NCBI GenBank assembly: GCA_019347915.1
Contig: JAHWKL010000013.1
Location: 1-35,474 of the forward strand
DNA length: 35,474 nt
Origin: Actinomycetota bacterium
GTDB lineage: Bacteria > Actinomycetota > Acidimicrobiia > Acidimicrobiales > CADCSY01
Direction of reading: 5' to 3'
Shown: in pieces, positions 7,473 through 18,615 of the stretch
How positions within the stretch are numbered: the first letter of the stretch is position 1
Layout: every line of letters starts with the position of its first letter
The notes under the pieces: generated by a model
Told to the model about the DNA's origin: nothing
What the model saw: the letters and a program-made list of their open reading frames with translations, nothing else
Database searches by the model: none
Translations under genes and position numbers: made by a program

Positions 7473-8797
7473 GGCGTCACCGCCCCGGCGAAGAGCCAGA
7501 AGTACACGTCCATCGGGAAGATCTCGAGGTAGGTGGCAACCAACGACGCCACCGCGGCGGCCATCACCGTCGCCGCCACCCCACTGGCGAAGGCTCCCTC
7601 CTCGCCACCGAGACGAGATGCGGCCAACCGGGCGGTGGCGAAGATCGACACCAGCAGCATGACGAACAGCCACAGGCCGAGCACGCCAAGCTCGAGCAGG
7701 ACCTTGAAGTAGTAGTTGTCGGGCTGGTAGCGAGTCTTGCCGCTCTGCAGCTCCGCCACCTTCTCCGAAGCGCTGCCGGTCGCGCCCACGCCGGCTCCCA
7801 GAGGTGCGCTGGCGACCGCGGAACCCCGTTCCTGCCACGACTCCACCCGTTCCACCGACGACGACGCCGACAGCGCCGGGGCCGCCAGCTCCTGCGGCAG
7901 GAACAGGAGGGCCGTCACGCCGAGAGGGATCCCCAGCAGGAGGACCGGGTGCCGGGTGAAGCCCAGGTACGCCAGCCCCACGGCCACGCCGATCCACGCT
8001 CCTCGCACGAAGGTGAAGCCGAGGGCCACGCCGAGGACCGGCAGGGCCACCAGGAAGGCACGGTTCCGCCGACGCCCCGGGTCGGACAGGGCGGCAGGCA
8101 CGCCGATGAGGATCACCAGCATGAGGAAGAAGGCGAAGCCGAACGGCTGGTTGAACGTGGAGAACGACCGCAACATGCTGCCGGCGAAGCGGATGGCGCT
8201 GTTGTACTCGTAGCCCAGCCCGTGGAGGACGGCGCCACCGACGACCTGCTGGCCGAGTCCGACCACGGCGGTCACCACGCCGCAGGCCATCAGCACGGTG
8301 ACCAGGCGATCGCGCTCGGCGGCGGCCAGAGGGCAGCGCCACACGGCCACGGCGACGAGGACGTAGAAGAACAGGGTCTTCATGCCCACGGCGGCCTGGA
8401 GCCCGCCGACGATCATCGCCGACACGGCACCGAGGACTACGAGGCCCACCACGGCGGGAGTCCACGGGGGCAGGCGTCGACCGGAGGGGCCCCGCGCCTC
8501 GGGGGGGGCGACCACCGTCGCCGCCAGCGTGAGCAGCACCAGGGCCTCCTTCCACCCTGTGGCCACGGCGGGCGCGGGCACGATCAGGAGAAGCCCGTGG
8601 AACGGCACCAGCGCCGCCAGCAGGAGCAGCCCTCGCTGCGGCCGCTCGGCCACGGCGAGGCAGAGGGGGACGAGGACGGCCAAGGCCAAGATCCACGGCC
8701 CGAGGCCGGCCAGCAGGGCGGCGCCGAGGGCCAGGTTGGCGGCGGCCAACGGAGCGACGTGCGGGGAGCGGCGACCGGCGCCGACGGCGAGGGCCAT
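7451..8797 (-). CDS. O-antigen ligase/polymerase-like membrane protein (Wzy_C)
   Basis: The 448-residue polytopic protein has about ten or more hydrophobic helices. The Wzy_C/ligase region shows SFSTFNQPFGFAFFLMLVIL and the signature FVRGAWIGVAVGLAYLGF, followed by a large external loop (about residues 320-370) and a C-terminal helix cluster ending PMDVYFWLFAGAV. In a Wzx/Wzy pathway this protein would polymerise repeat units or join the glycan to an acceptor on the outer face. The ATG at 8797 gives MALAVGAGRRSPH just before the first helix; in-frame upstream sequence looks non-coding. There is no strong ribosome binding site, so the start is moderately certain. It opens the block that runs leftward to 2958. 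Confidence 0.84.
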   Translation of the reverse strand: MALAVGAGRRSPHVAPLAAANLALGAALLAGLGPWILALAVLVPLCLAVAERPQRGLLLLAALVPFHGLLLIVPAPAVATGWKEALVLLTLAATVVAPPEARGPSGRRLPPWTPAVVGLVVLGAVSAMIVGGLQAAVGMKTLFFYVLVAVAVWRCPLAAAERDRLVTVLMACGVVTAVVGLGQQVVGGAVLHGLGYEYNSAIRFAGSMLRSFSTFNQPFGFAFFLMLVILIGVPAALSDPGRRRNRAFLVALPVLGVALGFTFVRGAWIGVAVGLAYLGFTRHPVLLLGIPLGVTALLFLPQELAAPALSASSSVERVESWQERGSAVASAPLGAGVGATGSASEKVAELQSGKTRYQPDNYYFKVLLELGVLGLWLFVMLLVSIFATARLAASRLGGEEGAFASGVAATVMAAAVASLVATYLEIFPMDVYFWLFAGAVTPWAAASR

Positions 8798-8921
8798 CGA
8801 CTGGATACGGACATTGGCCCGCTGGAGATGCGCGGCCTTCGGTGAATCCTCCGGCACCCGCGTCCGTACACCAGGAACCGACCAGCGAGCCCGGCGAGCA
8901 CGACCAAAGGAGACGACCATC
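8798..8921. promoter_or_regulatory. Divergent promoter region between ligase block and protease block
   Basis: This 124-bp interval separates two divergent units and must contain both promoters. The protease side has an AAAGGAGACG ribosome binding site at 8906-8915. No clear -10 or -35 hexamers could be assigned. Confidence 0.45.
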
Positions 8922-11168
8922 ATGCTGCGACGCGCCACCGTCTCCGGCCTGGCCCTTGCGCTGGTGGCTGCCACCGCGGTGGTGGCCTCGGCCCCGCCCG
9001 GCGAGCGGTCCGATGAAGCGCCGGTGCCGGGCCTGCTCCGCCAGGGCAAGGAGGATCCCGGCCTGCTCAAACAGGCCGGACAGGTCCCCACGCTTGTCCC
9101 CCAGGCCGAGGAAGTTCCCCGCCTTCTCCCCCCGGCCGAGGAGGTCCCGGGCCTCGGCCGCCAGTCCGAGAAGGTGCCGGGGCGCTACATCGTGGTCTTC
9201 CGGCCCTCGGTGGCCGATGTCGGCAGCACCACCGCGGTCCTCGAGCGGGGCCGGGGCTTTCACGCCGAGCACCGCTACAGCCGAGCCCTGAAAGGATTCA
9301 CCGCCAAGCTGTCCGACGCCCAGGCCGCCGCCCTGCAGGCCCACCCCGACGTCGAGCTGGTGACCCCCGACCGCCCGGTGCAGGCCAGCGGCACCGTCCC
9401 CCTCGTCCCGCCGTTGGAGTCGGCACCCACGGGGGTGCGACGGATCGATGCGGCCACCGCCACCACCGGCCGCCAAGCCAGCACGGCCAACGTGGCCGTC
9501 CTCGACACCGGCGTCGATCTCGACCACAGTGACCTCAACGTCGTCCACGGCAAGAACTGCGTGGGCAGCGGCCCCGCCGACGACCTCCAGGGCCACGGCA
9601 CCCACGTGGCCGGCTCGGTGGCGGCGTTGAACAACGGGGCCGGGCTGACGGGCGTGGCGCCGGGGACCAAGGTGCACGCCGTCAAGGTCCTCGACGACAC
9701 GGGCAGCGGGACCTTCTCCCAGATCATCTGCGGCATCGACTGGGTCACCTCCACCCGTACCGACGCCGACCCCGGCAACGACATCGCCGTGGCCAACCTG
9801 AGCCTCGGGGGCTCCGGCAGCCCGGTGGGCACGTGCGCCAGCACCACCGACGCCCTGCACCGGGCCATCTGCAACTCCACCGCCGCCGGTGTCACCTACG
9901 TGGTGGCCGCCGGCAACAGCGGCTGGGACTTCGACAATTCCCTGGCGCCGGACCTGCCCGCCGCCTACCCCGAGGTGCTCACCGTCAGCGCCGCCGCCGA
10001 CAGCGACGGGGCCCCGGGGTGGCTCGCGGCCTCCAAGTGCGGCAACAGCGACGACACCTACGCCGGCTTCTCCAACTGGGCCGCCACCTCGGCCGGCGCC
10101 GCCCACCTGGTGGCCGCCCCGGGCGCGTGCATTCTTTCGACCTATCTCGCCAGCACCTACGCCACCATGTCGGGCACCTCCATGGCCGCCCCCCACGTCG
10201 CCGGGGTGGTGGCCCTGTGCCTGGGCGAGGCCGGGACGCCGGGCCCGTGCTCGGGGCTGGCGCCGGCACAGGTGATCGCCAAGGTGCGCTCCGACGCCAG
10301 CGCCCACAGCACCGCCCAGCACGGTTACGGCTTCAAGGGCGACCCCCGGAACCCGGTCCCCGGTCGCTCCTACGGTCACTTGGTCTGGGCCAGCAACACT
10401 TCCGCGGCGGTCGGCGCCCGCTATCACCCGCTGACGCCCGCCCGCATCCTCGACACCCGCTCGGGCAACGGCGCCCCGGCGGCCAAGGTCGGCGCAGGCG
10501 CGAAGGTCGACCTGCAGGTCACCGGCCGAGGCGGGGTGCCCACCACCGGGGTCGGCGCCGTGGTCATGAACGTCACTGTCACCGAGCCCACTGCCGCCAG
10601 CCACCTCACCGCCTGGCCCACCGGCTCCTCCCGCCCGGTTGCGTCCAACCTCAACTACGTCGCCGGCAAGACCGTGCCCAACCTGGTGGTGGCCAAGGTG
10701 GGCTCGGGCGGCAAGGTCAGCCTGCACAACAACTCCGGCCAGATCCACGTCATCGCCGACGTGGTCGGCTGGTACGGCGACGGCAGCGGCACCTCGGGGG
10801 CCCGCTACACACCGCTGACGCCCGCCCGCATCCTCGACACCCGCTCGGGCACCGGCGCCCCGGCGGCCAAGGTGGGCCCCGGCGGCACCGTGAACCTGCA
10901 GGTCACGGGCCGGGGCGGCGTGCCCACCGCCGGGGTCGGCGCCGTGGTCATGAACGTCACCGTCACCGAACCCAGCGCCGCCAGCCACCTCACCGCCTGG
11001 CCCAGCGCCTCGTCGCGCCCGGTGGCGTCCAATCTCAACTACGTCGCCGGCCAGACCGTGCCCAACCTGGTGGTGGCCAAGGTCGGCTTCGGGGGCAACG
11101 TCAGCCTGCACAACAACTCCGGCCAGACCCACGTCATCGCCGACGTCGTGGGTTGGTACTCCCAGTAA
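8922..11168 (+). CDS. Secreted subtilisin-like serine protease (S8) with VVGWY repeats
   Basis: The 748-residue exported protease has a signal peptide at residues 1-24. Residues 36-85 are five exact-period decapeptide repeats ([50 protein letters not shown]). Residues 88-155 are an I9-type propeptide ([14 protein letters not shown] to [10 protein letters not shown]). The S8 domain follows, with catalytic D195 ([12 protein letters not shown]), H225 ([16 protein letters not shown]), oxyanion N332 (AAGNSG) and S420 ([14 protein letters not shown]), all intact. From residue 499 to the end there are two copies of a 127-residue module ([35 protein letters not shown]) shared with the large Ig-like protein at 28669. 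AAAGGAG precedes the ATG. It may process surface proteins; the downstream BY-kinase gene suggests an EPS-linked role, which is inference. Confidence 0.93.
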   Translation: MLRRATVSGLALALVAATAVVASAPPGERSDEAPVPGLLRQGKEDPGLLKQAGQVPTLVPQAEEVPRLLPPAEEVPGLGRQSEKVPGRYIVVFRPSVADVGSTTAVLERGRGFHAEHRYSRALKGFTAKLSDAQAAALQAHPDVELVTPDRPVQASGTVPLVPPLESAPTGVRRIDAATATTGRQASTANVAVLDTGVDLDHSDLNVVHGKNCVGSGPADDLQGHGTHVAGSVAALNNGAGLTGVAPGTKVHAVKVLDDTGSGTFSQIICGIDWVTSTRTDADPGNDIAVANLSLGGSGSPVGTCASTTDALHRAICNSTAAGVTYVVAAGNSGWDFDNSLAPDLPAAYPEVLTVSAAADSDGAPGWLAASKCGNSDDTYAGFSNWAATSAGAAHLVAAPGACILSTYLASTYATMSGTSMAAPHVAGVVALCLGEAGTPGPCSGLAPAQVIAKVRSDASAHSTAQHGYGFKGDPRNPVPGRSYGHLVWASNTSAAVGARYHPLTPARILDTRSGNGAPAAKVGAGAKVDLQVTGRGGVPTTGVGAVVMNVTVTEPTAASHLTAWPTGSSRPVASNLNYVAGKTVPNLVVAKVGSGGKVSLHNNSGQIHVIADVVGWYGDGSGTSGARYTPLTPARILDTRSGTGAPAAKVGPGGTVNLQVTGRGGVPTAGVGAVVMNVTVTEPSAASHLTAWPSASSRPVASNLNYVAGQTVPNLVVAKVGFGGNVSLHNNSGQTHVIADVVGWYSQ
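10416..11165 (+). repeat. Two tandem 381-bp VVGWY modules in the protease gene
   Basis: Copies start at about 10416 and 10797 and are highly similar at DNA and protein level. Each encodes Y[14 protein letters not shown] at the start and VIADVVGWY at the end. Related but more diverged copies are at 30940-32064. Long near-identical stretches make this a possible site of recombination and of assembly collapse. Confidence 0.85.
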
Positions 11169-11219
11169 GGAAGTCGACGTTCGGCTGGTCCACCGGTCGA
11201 TCGGCTCCGTGGAACCGAC

Positions 11220-12707
11220 GTGGAGCTTTCACGACACTTCCGGGCCATCTGGCGGCGACGCTGGCGTATCCTCCTGGCGTCGGCCCTGGTCGCCGCGCTG
11301 GTCGGTGCGTGGAGCGCCAGCCAGCCCAAGATCTACGAGGGCCGAGCCACGGTGGCCATCGCCTCCGGGCGGGCCACCGCCGGCGAGTCCGTCACCAGGG
11401 AAGACACCCTCTTCCTCACCCGTACGTACGCCGAGCTGGCCGAGACCCGCCCGGTCGTCGCCGACGCTGCGCAGCGGTCGGAGCTGCCGATCAGTGTGAC
11501 CGAGGCCGGCCGGCGCCTGAGCGCTCGGGCCCACGACGACGTCGGGTTCCTCACCGTCTCGGCCACCGGTCCCTCACCTGACGCGGCTACCGAGCTCGCC
11601 GCTGCCGGCGCCGACGCCGTGGTCGCCGCGGTGAGCGCCCAGCACAAGCAGGCGCTGCGCGAGGCGCTGGCGCCCGTGGAGGCCGAGATCGAGGAGGTCG
11701 AGGAGCGCCTCGCCAAGGTCGAGCGGGGGTCGGCCGACCGGGCGCCGCTCGAGGCCCGCTACGCCGCCCTTCTCGCCTCGGCCACCGAGCGGAGCCTGCA
11801 GCCCGTCGACCGCCTCACCGTGGTGTCGCCCGCCCGCACCGATCCCGCGCCGGTGTCACCGAAGCCGGCCAGGGACGCGCTGCTCGCCCTGCTCGTCGCA
11901 CTCGTGGTCAACAGCGAGCTGGCCGTGCTCCTCGCCGGGTTGGCCGACCGTTTCTCCGGCGACGACGAGGAGGTCGACGTGTCCGAGGTGACCGGGCTGC
12001 CCGTCCTGGCGCGGGTACCCGCCAGCGGGGAGGAGGCCATGGTCGAGGCCTTCCGTACGCTGCGCACCAACCTGATGTTCATGGACTCCCTGGAACACGT
12101 ACGCACGGTGGCCGTGGTGAGCGTCGACCCGGGAGCGGGCAAGTCGTTCAGCTCCGTCAACCTGGCCCGGGCTGCGGCCGGGCTCGACGTACCAGTGGCG
12201 CTGGTCGACGCCGACCTCCGCAGGCCGAGCGCCCACGAGTACCTCGACCTGCCGGTGGCCCCCGGCCTCACCGAAGTGCTCGGCGGGCGCTGCGAGCTCG
12301 CTCAGGTACTCAAGCTCGCTTCCCGCGACGAGGGCCTCCACGTCATCACCGCCGGCTCTCCTGTCGACGACGCCTCGCGCATCGTCGGTAGCCAGGAGCT
12401 GGGCGAGGTGCTCGCCGGGCTCCACTGGGCTGGCCTGGTGGTGGTCGACACCCCTGCCGCCGGCGTGTTCGCCGATGCCCTCGCCGTGGCCTCCCGCTGC
12501 GACGCCACCGTGGTCGTGGTCGACCTGGCCACCAGCAAGCGGAGGGCGACGCGCACCCTCGTCGACCAACTCCGCCAGGTGGGGGCCAAGCCCATCGGCG
12601 TGGTGTTGAACCGCAGCGACCGCGCCCCCCGAAGCTCGTACTACTACCAGAGGCAGAACGGGAACGGCACCGGCCGGCACCTGGCACGCGTGGGCGGGCG
12701 TCGATGA
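11220..12707 (+). CDS. Fused Wzz-like / BY-kinase (chain-length regulator and tyrosine autokinase)
   Basis: The 495-residue protein joins a Wzz/CapA-type membrane anchor to a CapB/CpsD-type kinase. The first helix is about residues 17-35 and the second about 220-241, enclosing an external region of roughly 185 residues with a short coiled coil (AEIEEVEERLAKVERG). The cytoplasmic kinase has Walker A SVDPGAGKSFSSVNLA (301-316), Walker A' VALVDADLRRP (D330, D332) and Walker B LVVVDTPA (D410). The conserved block EAFRTLRTNLMFM precedes it. The C-terminal tyrosine cluster is minimal, SSYYYQRQ (Y474-476). It would control EPS chain length and export by phosphorylation cycling. The GTG at 11220 lies 51 bases after the protease stop. 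Confidence 0.9.
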   Translation: MELSRHFRAIWRRRWRILLASALVAALVGAWSASQPKIYEGRATVAIASGRATAGESVTREDTLFLTRTYAELAETRPVVADAAQRSELPISVTEAGRRLSARAHDDVGFLTVSATGPSPDAATELAAAGADAVVAAVSAQHKQALREALAPVEAEIEEVEERLAKVERGSADRAPLEARYAALLASATERSLQPVDRLTVVSPARTDPAPVSPKPARDALLALLVALVVNSELAVLLAGLADRFSGDDEEVDVSEVTGLPVLARVPASGEEAMVEAFRTLRTNLMFMDSLEHVRTVAVVSVDPGAGKSFSSVNLARAAAGLDVPVALVDADLRRPSAHEYLDLPVAPGLTEVLGGRCELAQVLKLASRDEGLHVITAGSPVDDASRIVGSQELGEVLAGLHWAGLVVVDTPAAGVFADALAVASRCDATVVVVDLATSKRRATRTLVDQLRQVGAKPIGVVLNRSDRAPRSSYYYQRQNGNGTGRHLARVGGRR

Positions 12708-12729
12708 CGTCCCCCGGAGCGGTCCGGAC

Positions 12730-13946
12730 TCAGCTCACCGGCCCCCGCCGGTAGACCTCGCCAAGCAGCTCGACCAGCTCGGCGGTGGTCTTGCGGGCGT
12801 CGAAGCGCTCGCACACCCTCTTCCGGGCTGCCTCTCCCATGGCCCGACGGCGATCCTCGTCGGCCACCAGACAACGCAGGGCGCGGGTCAGGCCGAGGTC
12901 GTCGCCCTGCTCCACGAGGAGGCCGCTCACTCCGTCCTCCACCATCTCGGGGATGGCTCCCACCCTCGTGCTGACCACCGGCACGCCGGCGGCCATGGCC
13001 TCGAGCACGGCGTAGGGGGTCTTGTCGATCTCGGTGGGCAGTGCGAACACCGCGGTTCGGGCCAGCAGCTCCGGAATACGAGGATCGCCGGGATAGACGT
13101 CGGCGAGCACCTCGATCCCGGGACGGGGCTCGACGTGCTCCTGGGTGACGAGGGTCAGCTGGCACTGTCCCCGCAGGGCCGCCTCGAACACCCGCACCAG
13201 CTGCCAGCCTCCCTTGCCCTGCATCGTCTTGCCGATGAAGGTCACCCGTGGCAGGTCATCGAGCAGTGGGCGCGGCGCCGGTTCCGGAACGGTCACCCCG
13301 AAGGGGATGACCCGCACCCGGTCACGCGGGATCCCGTAGCTTTCCAGTTGCGCCGCCGTCCACTCCGACTGGGCCACGACCGCGCCGGCGGCCTCGTACA
13401 CCCGCCGCTCCAGGGGCATCACCGCACGCAGGGCCGGTCCGGTCATGAGCCCGGGACGCCGGTACGCGAGCGAGTAGGCGTTGACCACGTTGGTCGTGTC
13501 GAGGGAGACGACCGTCGGACGGGCGGCGAGAGCGGCCGCCGACAAGAGCACGGCATTGTGGGTGTAGACGTGCACCACGTCGGCATCGGCCAGGAGGCGG
13601 TGGAGGCGGCGCCGGACGTACCAGCTCTGGGCCAGCTGGTAGCGCAGGGGTTGCAGGTCGGCGTCGAGCCGGGCCAACCCCGGCACGGGGGCAGCGGCCA
13701 CGCGCCGCCAGAGCCCGGGTGGCGGCACCTCGAGGAAGGTGGCATCGAGCTCGGGATGCCCGACAAGGGCGCGGCGGACGTACGCGTGCATGGCGGTGTG
13801 GCCACCCAGGTTCTCGTTGACGAACAGGGCTCGCAGCGCTCCGCTCCGGGGGGAGCCGGTCGCCAACCCGCTCAGCGGCGACAACCCCCAGTGGGACCGA
13901 CGCGTGACCGGGCGCCGAGGCACCGCGGGATACGACCCCGACCGGC

Positions 13947-13950
<4 letters not shown>
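12730..13950 (-). CDS. Glycosyltransferase family 4
   Basis: The 406-residue protein starts at a GTG that overlaps the DUF4012 stop as GTGA; the preceding GTG is also possible. After a 40-residue non-conserved leader, the acceptor domain opens with RALFVNENLGGHTAMHAYVR. The donor domain has RVTFIGKTMQGKGGWQLVRV and ALPTEIDKTPYAVLEAMAAG, where the E of the usual E-x7-E motif is visible, then AIPEMVEDGVSGLLVEQGD. It is the last gene of the minus block started by the glycosylphosphotransferase and converges on the BY-kinase gene with a 22-base gap. Sugar and linkage cannot be predicted. Confidence 0.88.
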
Positions 13951-15857
<1,907 letters not shown>

Positions 15858-15875
15858 GGAGGGTATGCCATGGAT

Positions 15876-17324
15876 CTACGCCGCCGGCTCGCCCACTGGT
15901 TGCGGCAGACGGGGGGCAGCCGCCAGTGCCTCGACCGGGACCTCTGGGATCGGGGCCGGTCCCCCTTGGAACAGGGAGCTGACGGTGCGGGCCAGGGTCA
16001 CCACGTCTCTCCACGGCGACCAGTTCTCGATGTAGTGATTGTCGAGCCGGGCCCGCTCCTCGATCGAGGTGTCGCCCCGCAGGCCGTTCACCTGGGACCA
16101 ACCGGTCATCCCCACCGGGGCTCGATGCCGGTGGCGGTAGCCGGCGATCTCCTCGCTGAAGCGCTCGACGTAGAAGGGCCGCTCGGGACGGGGACCCACC
16201 ATGGACATGTCGCCCCGTAGGACGTTGAACAGCTGAGGGAGCTCATCCAGGCTGCTGCGGCGCAGGAACGCCCCTACGGCGGTCACCCGCGCGTCCGTGG
16301 CGACCGACCACTGGGTGTCCGCGTCGTCGTTGATCTCCATGGAACGGAACTTGAGGACCTCCACGAGCCTCCCGTGCTGACCCACCCGCGCCTGGCGGAA
16401 CAGGATCGGGCCCGGGCTGGAGAGGCGGACCAGGACGGCCACCGCCACCATGACCGGCGCCGCCACCAGCAGGGACAGGCTGGCCACCACCACGTCGAAC
16501 GCCCGCTTGGCGCCACGGGCGGCGGGATGACACAGCGACTGGCCCACTCGGACGAAGGGCAGTCCCCACACCTCCTCTGTCGTGTCCGCGCCGAGCTCGA
16601 AGAACCGGGGCAACACGTGGATCTCCACCGCGGCACGGTCACAGGCGCGCACCACGCCCACCATCTCGGCGTCGGTGGTCGGCCCGAAGGCCACCATGAC
16701 CCGGCGCACACCATGGCTGCGGACCACCGCCTCCAGCGAGGAGACGGGGCCGAGCACCGGCAGCAGCAGGTCGTCTTCCTCGTCCACGTCGTCGAGGAAG
16801 CCCACCGGGTGCGAGCCGTACTCGGGGTGGTCGGCGAGCACGCGCGCCACCTCGGCGCCCACGGGGCCGGCGCCCACCACGAGGGTCGGCTCCCCGAGCA
16901 CGCGTCTGGTCCGCAGGCCTCGCACCACGGCGTAGACGATCGCCCGCACCGTCAGCACCGCCACGGTGGCGACCAGGGCCGAGCGGAGCAGCGTGGCGCC
17001 TACCTCGGCCGAGCCTTGGAGGCCGCCGAGGATCACCCCGGGGACGATCACCGCCCCGGCGATCGCCGCTGCGTCCCTGCTCAACGACGGGGCCAGGCCG
17101 AGCCGTTGGTGGCCCCGGGCCACGATCGCCCCGAGCGTCATGAGCATCCAAGCGACGGCGATCTGCGGCGTCGGCACCGTCGCCAGACCAATGGCCATCC
17201 CAGTGGCGTCGCCGAAGAGCACCACTGGCCCCAGCGAGAGGCCGAGCGCTCCACTCGACCATCGGCCACCGTGGCCACGGCTGGTCCCCGTTGCGCCCAG
17301 TGTTACTTCCGGTTGATTGTCCAC
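15876..17324 (-). CDS. Exopolysaccharide polyprenyl glycosylphosphotransferase (initiating enzyme)
   Basis: The 482-residue WbaP/CpsE-type enzyme transfers a sugar-1-phosphate to undecaprenyl phosphate, the first committed step. The N-terminal half has four or more helices, then a Rossmann-like segment (TLVVGAGPVGAEVARVLAD). The catalytic C-terminal domain starts with RGAKRAFDVVVASLSLLVAA and shows LSSPGPILFRQARVG, LKFRSM, RRSSLDELPQLFNVLRGDMS, MVGPRPERP and PVGMTGWSQVNGLRG, all typical and intact. The start is the GTG at 17324 with TTGGAGG five bases upstream, which outweighs an open frame further upstream. It leads the minus block with DUF4012 and a GT4. Confidence 0.93.
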   Translation of the reverse strand: MDNQPEVTLGATGTSRGHGGRWSSGALGLSLGPVVLFGDATGMAIGLATVPTPQIAVAWMLMTLGAIVARGHQRLGLAPSLSRDAAAIAGAVIVPGVILGGLQGSAEVGATLLRSALVATVAVLTVRAIVYAVVRGLRTRRVLGEPTLVVGAGPVGAEVARVLADHPEYGSHPVGFLDDVDEEDDLLLPVLGPVSSLEAVVRSHGVRRVMVAFGPTTDAEMVGVVRACDRAAVEIHVLPRFFELGADTTEEVWGLPFVRVGQSLCHPAARGAKRAFDVVVASLSLLVAAPVMVAVAVLVRLSSPGPILFRQARVGQHGRLVEVLKFRSMEINDDADTQWSVATDARVTAVGAFLRRSSLDELPQLFNVLRGDMSMVGPRPERPFYVERFSEEIAGYRHRHRAPVGMTGWSQVNGLRGDTSIEERARLDNHYIENWSPWRDVVTLARTVSSLFQGGPAPIPEVPVEALAAAPRLPQPVGEPAA

Positions 17325-17544
17325 GGAACCTCCAATCCGGCGACGGTGAAGCCCCGCCTGGGCTTTTGGTACGAAGCGCCCCCCGGCCCGGATCCCGTAG
17401 AGAACGTCGAGCGTGACCCATCGCCTTGATCTGTAGCCACGACTGATCCGAATGGAGGAGCACAGGGACGGAGGTACCGACCGGAGATGCCGGCCGGGGG
17501 CGCCGGCGAGACGACGATCGGACGGCATGCGGCAACGGGGCGCA
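17325..17544. promoter_or_regulatory. Divergent promoter region with leader hairpin
   Basis: This 220-bp interval lies between the glycosylphosphotransferase and the HPr-kinase-like gene. On the minus strand a short hairpin (AAGCCC, 5-base loop, GGGCTT; bases 17349-17365) sits about 25 bases upstream of the glycosylphosphotransferase start, in its likely leader. Read on the plus strand the same hairpin is followed by T-rich sequence. I compared the leader with the c-di-GMP-I riboswitch and found no convincing match. Confidence 0.4.
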
Positions 17545-18600
17545 ATGGATCACCACCACGAAGCGCCGGCGACCGTGTGCGACGTTCGGCTCCACCAGTT
17601 GGTCACCGTGCGGGCGGCGGGGGCGACGCCGGCCGCTGCCTCCCGCCTCAGCCGACTGCTGCCCGGTCGCTGGTCCGAGACGAACGGGGACCGGCCCGAC
17701 CTCGTGCTGCGCCAGGTCGACCGCCTGGCCCTCGGTCCGGGTTCGGGGCGCATCGGGCAGATGTCGTTCGACAGAGAGTGGCTGGTGCTGCATCGCCGCG
17801 GCCGCAATGGCGCCCGTCGGGTGACCGTCGCTCTCGACGACGTGGGCTCGGGTGCGAGATCGTCGGCGAAGGCGACCTGCCCGACGCCAAGCTCGTGGTG
17901 TTGCTGCTCCGCACTGCGGCGCTGGGCCGGCAGGTGCTGCCCTTGCACGGCGCAGTGTTCGAGCACGGTGGCGCCGGCGTGGTGGCCACGGGCTGGCCCG
18001 GATCGGGCAAGACCGCCGCGCTGCTCGACTTCCTGGCCCAGGGAGCCCGCCCCGTCGCCTCCGAGTGCTCACTGGTGACGCCGGACGGGACCGACCTTCG
18101 GGGGCTGACGCACGACCTGCGGCTCAAGTCGGCGCACCTCCACCGGCTGCCCCCCGGCCGCGGTCCCCGGTGGGCCCGCTCGCTCGCCCGTCGGGCAGGC
18201 GGCGACGCCGGCCGCTTGACCCGCGCTCTCGCTCGCCGGGCGGCGGTGGACGTTCCCTGGTCCGCCGTCGCCGCTACGGGCACGGCCACCACCGGCTTCG
18301 ACGCCCTGTTCCTGCTGGAGGACGCCGAGGTGGGCGGCGTCGTGGTGGAGCCACTCGACCCGGCGACCGCCGCCGCCCGGCTGACCCGGCTGCTCGTCAC
18401 CGATCTGGGCGAGCTCACCACCGCCTACGGAATGTTCCGCTACGCCTTACCCCATCGGCGCAGCCCCGTGCTCGACCAGGCGGAGGAGCGCCACCGAGCG
18501 CTCCTCGAGCGCCATCTGGAGTCCCGACCACCTTCCTCGTGCGCTACCGGTACCCGGCGCCTCCGGGCGAGCTCTTCCTGGCCATGTCCCCGGTGCTGGC
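17545..18600 (+). pseudogene. HPr-kinase-like P-loop protein (copy 1), frameshifted
   Basis: The protein must be read in three frames. Segment 1 (17545 to about 17850) is MDHHHEAPATVCDVRLHQLV to RRVTVALDDVGS. Segment 2 (about 17850-18520) is CEIVGEGDLPDAKLVVLLLR, then the HprK-type P-loop LPLHGAVFEHGGAGVVATGW with GSGKTAALLDFL, ASECSLVTPDG and FDALFLLEDAE. Segment 3 (about 18520-18600) is GVPTTFLVRYRYPAPPGELF; its place is supported by the matching C-terminus of the second copy at 20502. HprK-like proteins of this type phosphorylate small molecules or peptides in several clusters; no HPr or PTS gene is here. The start could also be the ATG at 17527. The breaks could be sequencing indels or true decay. 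Confidence 0.75.
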
Positions 18601-18615
18601 GAGAGCGGGCTCGTC

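Noticed and set aside
7473-11132. A very long open minus-strand frame continuing upstream of the GT4 at 6432-7472
   Set aside because: It runs antisense to the S8 protease and across the ligase gene in another frame; the residues are Gly/Arg/His-rich without domains. Only the GT4 part has family motifs.
9833-11581. Plus-strand frame overlapping the protease repeats
   Set aside because: Its periodic Arg/His pattern is the frame-shifted image of the VVGWY modules.
17325-17460. c-di-GMP-I riboswitch before the glycosylphosphotransferase
   Set aside because: Fragments such as AAAGCC are present, but the GAAA tetraloop-receptor arrangement and conserved junction are missing.
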